Origin: RGIG5579 sp045597125
GTDB lineage: Bacteria; Bacillota; Clostridia; Oscillospirales; SIG627
Direction: 5' to 3'
Length of the DNA: 34,781 bases
Assembly: GCA_045597125.1 (NCBI GenBank)
Contig: JAZODR010000008.1
Location: 1-34,781 of the forward strand
This document shows positions 1-7,640 of the stretch, piece after piece. How positions within the stretch are numbered: position 1 is the first letter of the stretch; each line of letters starts with the position of its first letter. The notes beneath the pieces were generated by a model. The model ran no database searches. It was not told where the DNA came from and saw only the letters and a list, made by a program, of their open reading frames with translations. A program made the position numbers and the translations under genes.

Positions 1-60
1 GCAAGCAACCAAAGGAAGCAAGATGAGTATCGCTGAAAGGATGGCAAGAATGCGTTTCAT
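1..60 (-). CDS. Lipoprotein, N-terminal signal only (truncated by window edge)
   Basis: Only the first 20 codons are inside the window. They encode Met-Lys-Arg, a hydrophobic stretch and a lipobox ending Leu-Val-Ala-Cys at the window edge, which is the signal of a lipid-anchored exported protein. An AAGGAG Shine-Dalgarno sequence sits seven to eight bases before the ATG. The signal resembles that of the lipoprotein at 10146 (both end in LLPLVAC), but such signals converge easily, so kinship is not implied. The mature protein lies outside the window and its function cannot be judged. Confidence 0.75.
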   Translation of the reverse strand, partial: MKRILAILSAILILLPLVAC

Positions 61-92
61 ATAATTCTCCTTGATTGATATAGATTTTTTTC

Positions 93-103
93 ATTATAGC
101 ATA
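93..103 (-). promoter_or_regulatory. Extended -10 promoter for the truncated lipoprotein gene
   Basis: Read on the minus strand the site is TATGCTATAAT: a perfect TATAAT preceded by TGn, the extended -10 pattern that tolerates a weak -35. It lies 32 bases before the lipoprotein ATG. No good -35 is seen at 16-18 bases. Confidence 0.5.
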
Positions 104-190
104 ATTAATTGTTCAAAAAGATGAATTTTTTGTAAAAAGAAGCCTTAGGGACTGTGCCTGATTTGTTTTATAAAAAATTGCTTCGGGTGG

Positions 191-218
191 ACACATTTTT
201 GCCCTTTTTGCATAGAAT
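191..218 (+). promoter_or_regulatory. Putative sporulation SigE-type promoter for the spoVM unit
   Basis: ACACATT at 191-197 and CATAGAAT at 211-218 are 13 bases apart. The second element fits the CATA-N3-T form of SigE/SigK -10 elements, and the first matches about five of seven positions of the SigE -35. It lies 23 bases before the ATG at 242. B. subtilis spoVM is a mother-cell SigE gene, which makes the match sensible, but this is inference from short motifs. Confidence 0.4.
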
Positions 219-241
219 GAAAGCAGAAAGGATTGAAGTGT

Positions 242-388
242 ATGGTATCAATTTCAAAAACCGTTGGCGTTGGCGTAATGGCATTTGGATGCGGGATTTT
301 GGTGGCGTTTTTTCTGCCCGAATCAGTGCTCATTGTGCTGGAGGCAGGTGTAATCGTTACGTCGGGCATACTATTTTCCAAGGGATAG
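242..388 (+). CDS. Small two-helix membrane protein upstream of spoVM
   Basis: This 48-codon frame starts with an ATG nine bases after AAAGGA and stops with TAG at 386. The product has two hydrophobic segments, about residues 7-25 and 27-45, separated by a Leu-Pro-Glu-Ser turn, so it probably forms a membrane hairpin. It has few charges beyond Lys6, Glu27, Glu34 and Lys47. It is followed ten bases later by the spoVM homologue, and the SD of that gene (AGGAGG) overlaps this stop codon, so the two are probably translated together. A SigE-like promoter precedes it. I do not recognise a named family; the context suggests a mother-cell membrane protein of sporulation. A longer overlapping frame (154-402) has no good SD and a non-descript product. 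Confidence 0.65.
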   Translation: MVSISKTVGVGVMAFGCGILVAFFLPESVLIVLEAGVIVTSGILFSKG

Positions 389-398
389 GAGGAGAGAG

Positions 399-470
399 AT
401 GAAGGTTTTGGTATTCCGTTCGCCAAAATTCTTAAAAGGATTTTTGCGTAAGATTTTTCGTGTGAAGTAG
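399..470 (+). CDS. spoVM: Stage V sporulation protein M (SpoVM-like peptide)
   Basis: This 23-residue peptide begins MKVLVFRSPKFLKGFLRK. It shares with B. subtilis SpoVM (26 residues, beginning MKFYTIKLPKFLGGIVR) the Met-Lys start, the central Pro-Lys-Phe-Leu, the Gly two residues later, the following Arg, and a basic C-terminal end. SpoVM is an amphipathic helix that recognises the convex outer forespore membrane and anchors the SpoIVA coat platform; Pro9 is essential in B. subtilis and is present here at position 9. AGGAGG lies seven bases before the ATG. The gene is last in a two-gene unit and ends just before a strong terminator. The match rests on few residues, but the pattern, length and SD agree. 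Confidence 0.8.
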   Translation: MKVLVFRSPKFLKGFLRKIFRVK

Positions 471-484
471 TGAAATAGGCAAAA

Positions 485-525
485 AAACAAACAGAGTGAA
501 ATAAGACTCTGTTTGTTTCTATTTT
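485..525. terminator. Bidirectional terminator between spoVM and nadC
   Basis: A perfect 13-bp stem (485-497 with 506-518) surrounds an 8-base loop. T-runs follow on both strands: CTATTTTT on plus and TTTTTTT on minus. It closes both convergent units. Confidence 0.9.
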
Positions 526-1358
526 TAAAATTTAAATTTTAAACTGATATCCAGCGCTTTGACGGAGTGGGTTAGAGCACCGATGGAAATTAGGTCCACA
601 CCGGTTTCCGCAACGGCGCGAAGGTCTTTCTCACCCATATTGCCACTGGCTTCGGTAATGGCGCGTCCTGCTACAATCTCAACGGCCTTTTTCATATCTT
701 CGTTGGACATATTGTCCAGCATAATGATATCGGCGCCTGCTTCGAGGGCTTCCCTCAGCTGCTCAAAGGTTTCAACTTCCACTTCAATTTTCAGGGTATG
801 GGGGATATTTCTTCTTGCCATTTCCACAGCTTGGCTAATACCGCCTGCGGCTTCAATGTGGTTGTCTTTGATGAGAACGCCGTCTGCCAGGTTGAAGCGG
901 TGGTTGCTTCCGCCGCCGCACTTCACTGCATATTTTTCCAATACGCGCAGACCGGGTGTGGTTTTGCGGGTATCGGCGATGCGTGCCTTTGTCCCCGTTA
1001 CTTTTTCTACAGCCTCACAGGTTCTGGTGGCAACACCGGACATATGCTGCAAAAGGTTCAGCGCAAGGCGCTCGCCGGTGAGAATGGAACGGGCAAGTCC
1101 CGATACGGTGGCAATGACATCGCCTTTTGCGATCTTATCACCATCTTTATTTTTAAAATTCAGTTTGATGGTGGGATCTACAAAGGCAAATACTGCGCCA
1201 ACCACATCAACACCGCAAAGAACGCCATCTTCTTTTGCAATAAATCGTCCTGTAATGGTTTTGTCGGCGGGAATGGTGGAAAGGGTGGTAATATCACCGG
1301 TACCCACGTCCTCCTTTAATGCTTTTTCAATCAAATCATTCAAATTCAGATCCAGCAT
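525..1358 (-). CDS. nadC: Nicotinate-nucleotide diphosphorylase (carboxylating), quinolinate phosphoribosyltransferase
   Basis: The 277-residue protein joins quinolinate to PRPP with loss of CO2, giving nicotinate mononucleotide in the cytoplasm; this is the last step of de novo NAD ring synthesis. Its length is normal for the family. Clear signatures are Asp-Thr-Arg-Lys-Thr-Thr-Pro-Gly at 129-136, Gly-Gly-Gly-Ser-Asn-His-Arg at 148-154 and Lys-Asp-Asn-His-Ile at 164-168, which line the quinolinate and PRPP site, and a later DIIMLDNMS strand of the barrel. It is the last gene of the operon, 12 bases after nadB, and ends at a shared terminator. Confidence 0.97.
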   Translation of the reverse strand: MLDLNLNDLIEKALKEDVGTGDITTLSTIPADKTITGRFIAKEDGVLCGVDVVGAVFAFVDPTIKLNFKNKDGDKIAKGDVIATVSGLARSILTGERLALNLLQHMSGVATRTCEAVEKVTGTKARIADTRKTTPGLRVLEKYAVKCGGGSNHRFNLADGVLIKDNHIEAAGGISQAVEMARRNIPHTLKIEVEVETFEQLREALEAGADIIMLDNMSNEDMKKAVEIVAGRAITEASGNMGEKDLRAVAETGVDLISIGALTHSVKALDISLKFKF

Positions 1359-1370
1359 TATTTTACTCCT

Positions 1371-2921
1371 TTATTCTTCGATATAATGTGCGCCCTGACT
1401 TTCTTTGCGAGTCACAGCTCCCTCGGCAATACGGAGGGCAACCAAGGTCATATTGCAAAGCTCGATGGTAGCGGAATCTTCGCAAAGCACACGGTCGTAT
1501 TTTTCCCAAATGGCGCGGATGGTTTTAAGAGCTTTTTGCATATCGTCTCTTTTTCTTACGGGACCGAAGGCATCCGAAATGGTATTTCGAAGAATCTCCC
1601 GATCTGCTTTCATTTCTTCTTTGCTTGGTTTTATAAGGACCGTTTTATTGATTTGTGCGGGGATTTTGTTTTCAATGTCTCTTTTGTTACGATTGATACT
1701 ATTGGCACAGCGTTTACCGAATACCAGACATTCCAGCATAGAGTTGGATGCCAAGCGGTTTGCACCGTGTACGCCCGTACAGCTGACTTCGCCGCAGGCA
1801 AAAAGACCGTCAATGGAGGTCTTTCCGTCAAGGTCGGTAGCAACACCTCCCATAAAGTAATGCTGAGCGGGATGGATGGGGATATAGTCGCGGGTCAATT
1901 CAATGCCTATTTCCGCACATCTTGCGGAAATGTTGGGAAAGCGCTTCAAGAAAAATTCGCTTGTCATACAGGAGCAATCCAAAAAGGCGCGGTCCTCACC
2001 GGTGCGGTGAAGCTCCTTGAGAATATTGCGAGTAACGATATCGCGGGGTGCAAGGTCTGCCATTGGGTGTTTTCCTTGCATAAAGGCCTCGCCTTTTCCG
2101 TTGCGAAGGATGGCTCCTTCACCGCGCACTGCTTCGGAAATGAGAAACAGTCTTCCTTCCATTTCTCCTGCCATCAAGGTGGTGGGATGAAATTGTACCA
2201 TTTCCATATTTTCCGCTTTCGCTCCTGCACGAAATGCCACTGCCATACCGTCGCCCACTGCGCCGCGAGGGTTGGTGGTATGGGTATAAAGCTGACCGAT
2301 ACCGCCTGTGGCAAGAATCACGTTGCGGGTGGAAAAATATTTCCAGGAAAGGCTTTCTTCGTCGTAAGAGATGACACCGCAAACGCCTTGGTCATCGGTG
2401 ACAACGTCGGTGACATTGTGGCGGAAGAGAGGGGTAATGTTTTCGCGGGAAAGAATAATCTCGCCCAAGCGCTTGGTAGTTTCGCGACCCGTGGCGTCGC
2501 CATCGCAATGGACGATGCGGCGGAGTCTATGTCCACCCTCTCGGCCAAGAATCAGATTGCCCGATTCGTTATAGTCAAAGGGTACTTTCCATTCTTCCAG
2601 AGTACGGATTGCCTCAGGACCTTCTTCAACCAATACACGTACGGCTTCCTCTTTGCAAAGTCCCGCTCCTGCGGTAATGGTATCTTCCATATGAAGCTTG
2701 AAACAGTCTTCTTCTGCCAGCACTGCGGCAATGCCACCCTGGGCTTGCCAGGAATTGGAATTTTTCAGTTCGTTCTTGGTCAGAATGGCTACCTTTAAAG
2801 AAGGATCCAGATTCAGCGCGGCAAACAGTCCCGCCACACCGCTTCCTACCACCACTACGTCACACGTTTCACAGGGAAGCTGATCCAAGGGTGTTTTTCC
2901 GTGGTATAAATATCTGCGCAT
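1371..2921 (-). CDS. nadB: L-aspartate oxidase
   Basis: The 516-residue flavoprotein oxidises L-aspartate to iminoaspartate, the substrate of NadA. In anaerobes fumarate is the likely electron acceptor. The N-terminus has the FAD Rossmann motif GSGVAGLFAAL at residues 26-36. Further family marks are NSWQAQGGIAA, the active-site stretch GREGGHRLRRIVH, LATGGIG, and a C-terminal FACGEVSCTGVHGANRLASNS segment typical of the succinate dehydrogenase/aspartate oxidase flavoproteins. The helical C-terminal cap is present, so the gene looks intact. It is 12 bases from nadA and 12 from nadC. Confidence 0.97.
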   Translation of the reverse strand: MRRYLYHGKTPLDQLPCETCDVVVVGSGVAGLFAALNLDPSLKVAILTKNELKNSNSWQAQGGIAAVLAEEDCFKLHMEDTITAGAGLCKEEAVRVLVEEGPEAIRTLEEWKVPFDYNESGNLILGREGGHRLRRIVHCDGDATGRETTKRLGEIILSRENITPLFRHNVTDVVTDDQGVCGVISYDEESLSWKYFSTRNVILATGGIGQLYTHTTNPRGAVGDGMAVAFRAGAKAENMEMVQFHPTTLMAGEMEGRLFLISEAVRGEGAILRNGKGEAFMQGKHPMADLAPRDIVTRNILKELHRTGEDRAFLDCSCMTSEFFLKRFPNISARCAEIGIELTRDYIPIHPAQHYFMGGVATDLDGKTSIDGLFACGEVSCTGVHGANRLASNSMLECLVFGKRCANSINRNKRDIENKIPAQINKTVLIKPSKEEMKADREILRNTISDAFGPVRKRDDMQKALKTIRAIWEKYDRVLCEDSATIELCNMTLVALRIAEGAVTRKESQGAHYIEE

Positions 2922-2933
2922 AAAAACCTCTTT

Positions 2934-3827
2934 TTACAGGTTGATCATATTCTCTAATGCTTTTTTTGCAAGATGAAGGGTTTTTTCATCCAGAAGGATT
3001 TCATTTTGCTCTTCCTGTAGAGCTTTCATCAGAGTGTCCAGGGTATTTTTTTTCATATCCTTACAGACAAAATCTTTTTTTGCCTCGTAGAATTTCTTTT
3101 CGGGAAATTCCTTTTGGAGAGCATATACGATTTCAATTTCCGTTCCGATAATAAATTCTGCGGCGTCACTTTTTCGGCAAAAATCCAGAATGCCTGTGGT
3201 AGAGCCTACAAAATCTGCGATTTCGGCAGTGCCTTTTCCGCATTCGGGGTGAGCGGCTATAAGGGCATTGGGATATAGGGCTTTTGCACGTTTTAAATCC
3301 TCGGCGGTACAAGCATTGTGAATGGGGCAGTACCCCTCAATGAAGTAAAAGGTCTTTTCGGGGAAATGAGATGCCACATAGGCGCCAAGGTTTTTATCGG
3401 GAACGAAAATGATTTCTTTATGGGGAAGTGAAGCTGCTACTTTCAGGGCACCTGCGGAGGTACAGCAGATGTCGCTTTCTGCTTTGACTTCGGCGGAGGA
3501 GTTGACATAGCAAATCACTCCCGCTTCGGGGTGCATAGCTTTCAAAGCGCGTAAATCTTTGACCGTAATCATATCTGCCATAGGGCATCCCGCATCTGTT
3601 ACGGGGAGAAGAACCTTTTTCTCGGGATTTAGGATCTTTGCGGATTCTGCCATAAAGCGTACCCCGCAGAAAACAATGAGATCTTCAGTGGCCGCGGCAG
3701 CTTTGCGGGAAAGCTCCAGAGAGTCACCGATGGCATCGGCTACTTCCCAGATTTCAAGGGGAGCGTAGTAATGCGCCAGAATCAGCGCGTTTTTTTCTTT
3801 TTTGAGTTTTTTGATTGCTTCGATCAT
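2934..3827 (-). CDS. nadA: Quinolinate synthase A
   Basis: The 297-residue iron-sulfur enzyme condenses iminoaspartate with dihydroxyacetone phosphate to quinolinate. The three expected [4Fe-4S] ligands are visible: Cys81 in DAGCPMAD, Cys167 in GYCPIH and Cys255 in DFVCKDMK, a spacing nearly identical to that of the structurally known Thermotoga enzyme. Substrate-site motifs HYY (19-21), GDS (34-36) and MAES (59-62) are also present. It is a short, NadA type 3-like form. It lies 18 bases after proS and 12 before nadB, so aspartate oxidase and quinolinate synthase are made together, which suits an unstable intermediate. Confidence 0.96.
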   Translation of the reverse strand: MIEAIKKLKKEKNALILAHYYAPLEIWEVADAIGDSLELSRKAAAATEDLIVFCGVRFMAESAKILNPEKKVLLPVTDAGCPMADMITVKDLRALKAMHPEAGVICYVNSSAEVKAESDICCTSAGALKVAASLPHKEIIFVPDKNLGAYVASHFPEKTFYFIEGYCPIHNACTAEDLKRAKALYPNALIAAHPECGKGTAEIADFVGSTTGILDFCRKSDAAEFIIGTEIEIVYALQKEFPEKKFYEAKKDFVCKDMKKNTLDTLMKALQEEQNEILLDEKTLHLAKKALENMINL

Positions 3828-3845
3828 GGAAAACTCCTTAACGTT

Positions 3846-5294
3846 TTAGTAAGCGATACCCCAGAGAACCATATATTTGGCTTCTTTGCCGCAGCATACG
3901 CATTTGCCCGTGATACCTTCTTGTTGATCCAGGGGCATACAACGGCTTCCTACGCCGGTGATTTCTTTTACCTTATCTTCACATTCTTCATCACCGCACC
4001 AAAGGGCTTTGACAAAGCCGGGGCCATTTTCTTCCAGAGCGGTTTTAATTTCGTCCAGAGTCAGACATGTGTAGGTCTTTTTCTCGCGGTTTGCCAAAGC
4101 CTTCTCATACAGCCCTTGGTTTACGTCATCCAGCGCCTTGGTAAGCTCGGTTTCTATCTCATCCAGCTTCACCACGCGCTTCTCCCCGTTGTGGCGGAGG
4201 GCCAGAACGCATTGGCCGCTTTCAATATCGCGGGGACCAAGCTCAATTCTGACGGGTACACCCTTCATTTCGTATTCGGCAAATTTCCATCCGGGGGAGT
4301 TTGCAGAATCGTCCATCTTCACGCGGAAAGAAGCGGAAAGTTTGTCGCGTAAAGCGCCTGCATGTTCCAGAACGCCTGCTTTGTGCTGAGCGATGGGAAC
4401 GATAATCGCCTGGATGGGAGCAACCTTGGGAGGAAGCACCAGACCCTTGTTGTCACCGTGGGTCATAATAATCGCACCGATCAGACGGGTGGTAACGCCC
4501 CAAGAGGTCTGATGGGGGAATTCTCTCTTGTTTTCGCGAGAGGTGAATTCGATGTCAAATGCGCGTGCAAAGCCGTCGCCGAAATAATGGCTGGTACCTG
4601 CCTGCAGAGCCTTGCCGTCGTGCATTAATGCCTCAATGGCGTAGGTGGAAACGGCACCTGCAAACTTGTCGCTTTCTGTCTTTTTCCCCTTGACAACGGG
4701 CATAGCCAAATCTTTTTCACAGAAATCGGCGTAAATATTCAGCATCTTTTCCGTTTCAATGATGGCTTCTTCTGCAGTTTCGTGAATGGTGTGTCCCTCC
4801 TGCCACAAGAATTCTCTGCTGCGCAGGAAGGGACGGGTGGTCTTTTCCCAACGGACTACGCTGACCCACTGGTTGTAGAGCTTGGGCAGGTCGCGGTAGG
4901 AGTGAATGATGTTGGAATAATGCTCACAGAACAGAGTTTCCGAGGTGGGACGGACACAGAGCCTGTCCTCCAATTTTTCAGAGCCGCCGTGGGTCACCCA
5001 GGCTACCTCGGGAGCAAAGCCTTCTACGTGGTCCTTCTCCTTCTGCAGAAGGGATTCGGGAATAAACATAGGCATACATACGTTTTCGTGACCGGTTGCC
5101 TTAAAGTAGCCGTCTAAAAGTTTTTGAATGTTTTCCCAAATGGCATAGCCGTAGGGACGGATGACCATACAGCCCTTTACGCTGGTGTATTCCACCAGTT
5201 CAGCCTTTTTACAAATATCGGTGTACCATTTGGCAAAGTCCACGTCCATCGGGGTGATCTCTTCCAAAAGTCCGTTCTTTTCTTTGCTTGCCAT
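3846..5294 (-). CDS. proS: Prolyl-tRNA synthetase (short, archaeal/eukaryotic-like type)
   Basis: The 482-residue class II synthetase charges tRNA-Pro. Its length and the absence of the roughly 180-residue editing insertion put it in the shorter eukaryote/archaea-like ProRS type, found in many Clostridia and mycoplasmas. Class II features include MFIPESLL, VRPTSETLFCEHYS, RWEKTTRPFLRSREFLWQEG and HQTSWGVTTRLIGA. The C-terminal end has the Cys pairs CGDEEC and CVCC typical of this type. I chose the ATG at 5294 over the TTG at 5312 because GAGAGG lies about ten bases before it. It sits between DUF2344 and nadA in one apparent transcript, with no known metabolic link to NAD synthesis. Confidence 0.95.
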   Translation of the reverse strand: MASKEKNGLLEEITPMDVDFAKWYTDICKKAELVEYTSVKGCMVIRPYGYAIWENIQKLLDGYFKATGHENVCMPMFIPESLLQKEKDHVEGFAPEVAWVTHGGSEKLEDRLCVRPTSETLFCEHYSNIIHSYRDLPKLYNQWVSVVRWEKTTRPFLRSREFLWQEGHTIHETAEEAIIETEKMLNIYADFCEKDLAMPVVKGKKTESDKFAGAVSTYAIEALMHDGKALQAGTSHYFGDGFARAFDIEFTSRENKREFPHQTSWGVTTRLIGAIIMTHGDNKGLVLPPKVAPIQAIIVPIAQHKAGVLEHAGALRDKLSASFRVKMDDSANSPGWKFAEYEMKGVPVRIELGPRDIESGQCVLALRHNGEKRVVKLDEIETELTKALDDVNQGLYEKALANREKKTYTCLTLDEIKTALEENGPGFVKALWCGDEECEDKVKEITGVGSRCMPLDQQEGITGKCVCCGKEAKYMVLWGIAY

Positions 5295-5322
5295 AATTTT
5301 GTATCCTCTCAATGATTCTTAT

Positions 5323-6000
5323 TTAAAAAGGGGTCAGATCGCTGCGCAATATTTTGTAGCGCAGGATTTGTTTTTCTGTGATGTCAAATTCGGGGATTTT
5401 ATCCTCCAAGGCTTCCAGTACCGTTTCGGGTTTTAAATAATTTTCACCCGATGCAAAAAGACAGGCATAAATGCCGATACCGCCGTTTTCCTCGGCAAAG
5501 TGAATCTTAAAAATTCCTTTGGAAATATCCTTTTCCACCCATTTGCCTTTTTTATTTTTCTTTTTGACGATGACCTCGCCCTCCAACGCTTCCCGAAGCT
5601 TTGGGCTAAGGCAGGGATTCGCCTTTGGCAGATGTACCCGATATTCCGCATAGGCAATATCGGAAAATTTGCCTATTTGTTCCTCGATGGAAACAATTTT
5701 GATTCCTGCGGGCATCTGCTTTTGTAAAGCGGTGCAAATTTCTTGTGCACTTGCTTCACAACCTGCTTTCAGAGTAAAGTCTGCAAGTTCTGCCAAACTT
5801 TCCGTTCCCACGGAAAGGGGAAGGGCAAAGGAAAATTTTGGGTGAGGGGAAAAGCCTTCGCTGAATTTCAGCGGAATGCCTGCACGGGAAAAAGCGCGGT
5901 GAAAAGCGCGGGTCAGATCCAGATGGGATATAAAGCGAATGGGACCCGTTTTTTCAAAACGACACCGCAAAGCTCGCGGTTCGGTGTAGGGTATGTTCAT
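5323..6000 (-). CDS. DUF2344 / radical-SAM-linked protein (TIGR03936-like)
   Basis: The 225-residue protein has the family opening: a basic strand, then Phe-Ile-Ser-His-Leu-Asp-Leu-Thr-Arg, Arg-Ala-Gly-Ile-Pro and FSEGFSPHPKFSFALPL-type residues at about 23-61. Family members are usually encoded beside, or fused to, a B12-binding-type radical SAM protein (TIGR03960), near ribonuclease G and ribosomal protein L21/L27 genes. Neither the radical SAM partner nor those genes occur here. The biochemical role is unknown. The ATG overlaps the stop of the upstream flavoprotein gene (ATGA), implying coupled translation, and GGAGG lies just before it. Confidence 0.88.
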   Translation of the reverse strand: MNIPYTEPRALRCRFEKTGPIRFISHLDLTRAFHRAFSRAGIPLKFSEGFSPHPKFSFALPLSVGTESLAELADFTLKAGCEASAQEICTALQKQMPAGIKIVSIEEQIGKFSDIAYAEYRVHLPKANPCLSPKLREALEGEVIVKKKNKKGKWVEKDISKGIFKIHFAEENGGIGIYACLFASGENYLKPETVLEALEDKIPEFDITEKQILRYKILRSDLTPF

Positions 6001-7232
6001 AATTCCTCCCGTGAAATATATTCTCCTGCCAAAAAGGCAGTGGAGAAAGCAATCTGCAAATTAAAGCCACCTGTCAATGCATCTGCATCCAGCACCTCGC
6101 CTGCAAAATACAGGCCTGATACCAATTTTGACTCCATGGTGCGGGGGTTAATCTCCTTAAGATTGACACCGCCTCGGGTAATGATGGCCTCGGAGATGGG
6201 ACGGGTGCCGGTTACGGTTAAGGGGAGATTTTTTATGGCTTCTGCCAGTCTGCGCCGTTCCTCTCGAGTAATAAGATGCACTTTTTTTCGCACATCCAGC
6301 TCTGCCAGAGAAAGAATGGGCGCAATCAGTTTCTGGGGAAGCAGACGGTTCATGGCATTGATAAGATCGCGGTTTTGGTTTTCCTGAAAATCGGAGAGGA
6401 TTCTCCGATTCAGCATCTCCTCTGTGAGAGCAGGCTTCAGGTCCAAAAATACGCGGTAGTTTTTTTCTTTTTGAAAGTCCAGATACGAGGATGCGGATAG
6501 CACCATAGGTCCGGAGATTCCGAAATGACAAAAGAGCATTTCACCGAAATCCTCATAAACGGTTTTGCCTGAAAGAGTTTTGACCTTCAGCACGCAATTT
6601 TTCAGGGAAAGGCCCATCGCTTCGCGGGGAAGAGATTCTTTCACTGTTAAGGGTACAAGGGACGGCGTGGGGGGGATGATGCTATGCCCCAACTGTTTTG
6701 CAAAACGGTAGCCGTCGCCGGTGGAACCGGTTAAGGGATAACTTTTTCCGCCTGTGGCAATGAGAATACGATCAAATACCTCAGTTGTCTTTTCGCTTTT
6801 TACCAAAAAGCCCGAATCGGTTTTTTCAATGGAGAAAACTTCTTCCTTGCGCAAGGTTACCCGTGGGTGTGCCAAGGCTTTTTTTGACAGAGCATTCACC
6901 ACGTCCCGCGCTTTGTCGGAAACGGGGAAGACCCGTCCGCCTCGTTCCTCCTTGAGCGGCACTCCGGCATCTTCAAAAAAAGAACGGACTGCTTCCGATG
7001 GAAAGGCGTAAAGGGCGGTGCGTAAGAATTTTGCACCTCTCGGGATGTTTTTTTCCATTTCCGCGACGGTTGCGGTGTTGGTTACGTTGCACCGTCCTTT
7101 TCCGGTGATGGCAAGTTTTTTTCCCAACCAGGCATTTTTGTCGTATAGCACGATGGTGATTTTTTCGTTTCTTTCGGCGGAGCAAGCTGCCATTAAGCCT
7201 GCGGCACCGCCACCGATGATGGCAATTTTCAA
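5997..7232 (-). CDS. FAD-dependent oxidoreductase of the HI0933/YhiN (BaiN-like) family
   Basis: A Rossmann FAD motif, Ile-Gly-Gly-Gly-Ala-Ala-Gly-Leu, is at the very N-terminus. It is followed by the family signature GKKLAITGKGRCNVTN, a RGGRVFPVS stretch and a C-terminal Gly-Leu-Tyr-Phe-Ala-Gly-Glu-Val-Leu-Asp motif with TGGFNLQIAFSTA. Relatives are known as HI0933-like flavoproteins; some clostridial members reduce bile-acid intermediates, but substrate cannot be assigned from sequence. I prefer the TTG at 7232 as start: AAGGA lies seven bases before it, whereas the in-frame ATG at 7241 directly abuts that SD with no spacer. It is the first gene of the six-gene minus-strand unit. Confidence 0.9.
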   Translation of the reverse strand: MKIAIIGGGAAGLMAACSAERNEKITIVLYDKNAWLGKKLAITGKGRCNVTNTATVAEMEKNIPRGAKFLRTALYAFPSEAVRSFFEDAGVPLKEERGGRVFPVSDKARDVVNALSKKALAHPRVTLRKEEVFSIEKTDSGFLVKSEKTTEVFDRILIATGGKSYPLTGSTGDGYRFAKQLGHSIIPPTPSLVPLTVKESLPREAMGLSLKNCVLKVKTLSGKTVYEDFGEMLFCHFGISGPMVLSASSYLDFQKEKNYRVFLDLKPALTEEMLNRRILSDFQENQNRDLINAMNRLLPQKLIAPILSLAELDVRKKVHLITREERRRLAEAIKNLPLTVTGTRPISEAIITRGGVNLKEINPRTMESKLVSGLYFAGEVLDADALTGGFNLQIAFSTAFLAGEYISREEL

Positions 7233-7264
7233 AAAATTCATCCTTATATATAAAATATCACTCT

Positions 7265-7293
7265 ATTTTACTCCAAAACATTCCTTTTTGCAA
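7265..7293 (-). promoter_or_regulatory. SigA-type promoter of the flavoprotein-proS-nadABC unit
   Basis: On the minus strand TTGCAA (7288-7293) and TAAAAT (7265-7270) are 17 bases apart, about 33 bases before the TTG start. No other convincing promoter was found inside the six-gene unit, and no recognisable NadR/NiaR operator was seen. Confidence 0.65.
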
Positions 7294-7332
7294 GGCAAAA
7301 ATAGAATTTTCTTTGAAAAGAAAGCGGAATTC

Positions 7333-7361
7333 TTGACTTGTTTGCCCGATGAGGGTATAAT
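7333..7361 (+). promoter_or_regulatory. Near-consensus SigA promoter for the HPr-like/lipid kinase unit
   Basis: TTGACT at 7333-7338, a 17-base spacer, and a perfect TATAAT at 7356-7361. It is 45 bases before the ATG and diverges from the promoter of the flavoprotein operon. Confidence 0.85.
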
Positions 7362-7406
7362 GGGTGTTGGAAAATTCCAAAATTACTCTTAGGAGGAACA
7401 AAAATT

Positions 7407-7637
7407 ATGCAAATTTTTGATATTCGTCTTTCTGCTATTGAGGATGTTCGCAACTTTGTCAATGAAGTGACGCGTTGTGAATTCGATGTAGATCTTGCCA
7501 GCGGTAGATATATCGTAGATGCAAAGTCCATTATGGGTATTTTTTCTCTGGATTTGCTTAACCCCATTCGTATGACCGTTCATTCCGACGATTGTGAGGA
7601 ATTTCTGGCACGGGTGGAGAAGTTTATCGTAAAATAA
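7407..7637 (+). CDS. HPr-like protein lacking the phosphorylatable histidine
   Basis: This 76-residue protein has the size and secondary-structure rhythm of the PTS phosphocarrier HPr. The best match is Asp-Ala-Lys-Ser-Ile-Met-Gly-Ile-Phe-Ser-Leu at 38-48, equivalent to the HPr regulatory Ser46 loop (Ser41 here), and a C-terminal helix that follows. The catalytic loop around His15 (GxHARPA) is replaced by Ala-Ile-Glu-Asp-Val-Arg-Asn, so it cannot carry phosphate in the normal way. AGGAGG lies ten bases before the ATG. It is three bases upstream of a lipid kinase gene with no SD of its own, so the two are probably coupled. Role unknown; a regulatory or structural HPr fold is the inference. Confidence 0.8.
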   Translation: MQIFDIRLSAIEDVRNFVNEVTRCEFDVDLASGRYIVDAKSIMGIFSLDLLNPIRMTVHSDDCEEFLARVEKFIVK

Positions 7638-7640
7638 AAA

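Noticed and set aside
154..402. 82-codon plus-strand frame overlapping the spoVM unit
   Set aside because: The shorter frame at 242-388 has the SD, a membrane-hairpin product and tight linkage to spoVM; the longer frame has neither SD nor a plausible product.
559..1386. 275-codon plus-strand frame over nadC
   Set aside because: Antisense to a clear nadC, rich in Ser/Thr/Arg, no SD; a shadow frame.
1386..2798. 470-codon open frame on the plus strand, antisense to nadB
   Set aside because: It lies entirely over nadB, whose family motifs are intact, has no SD, and its translation is Cys/His/Phe-rich with no family pattern. It is a codon-usage shadow.
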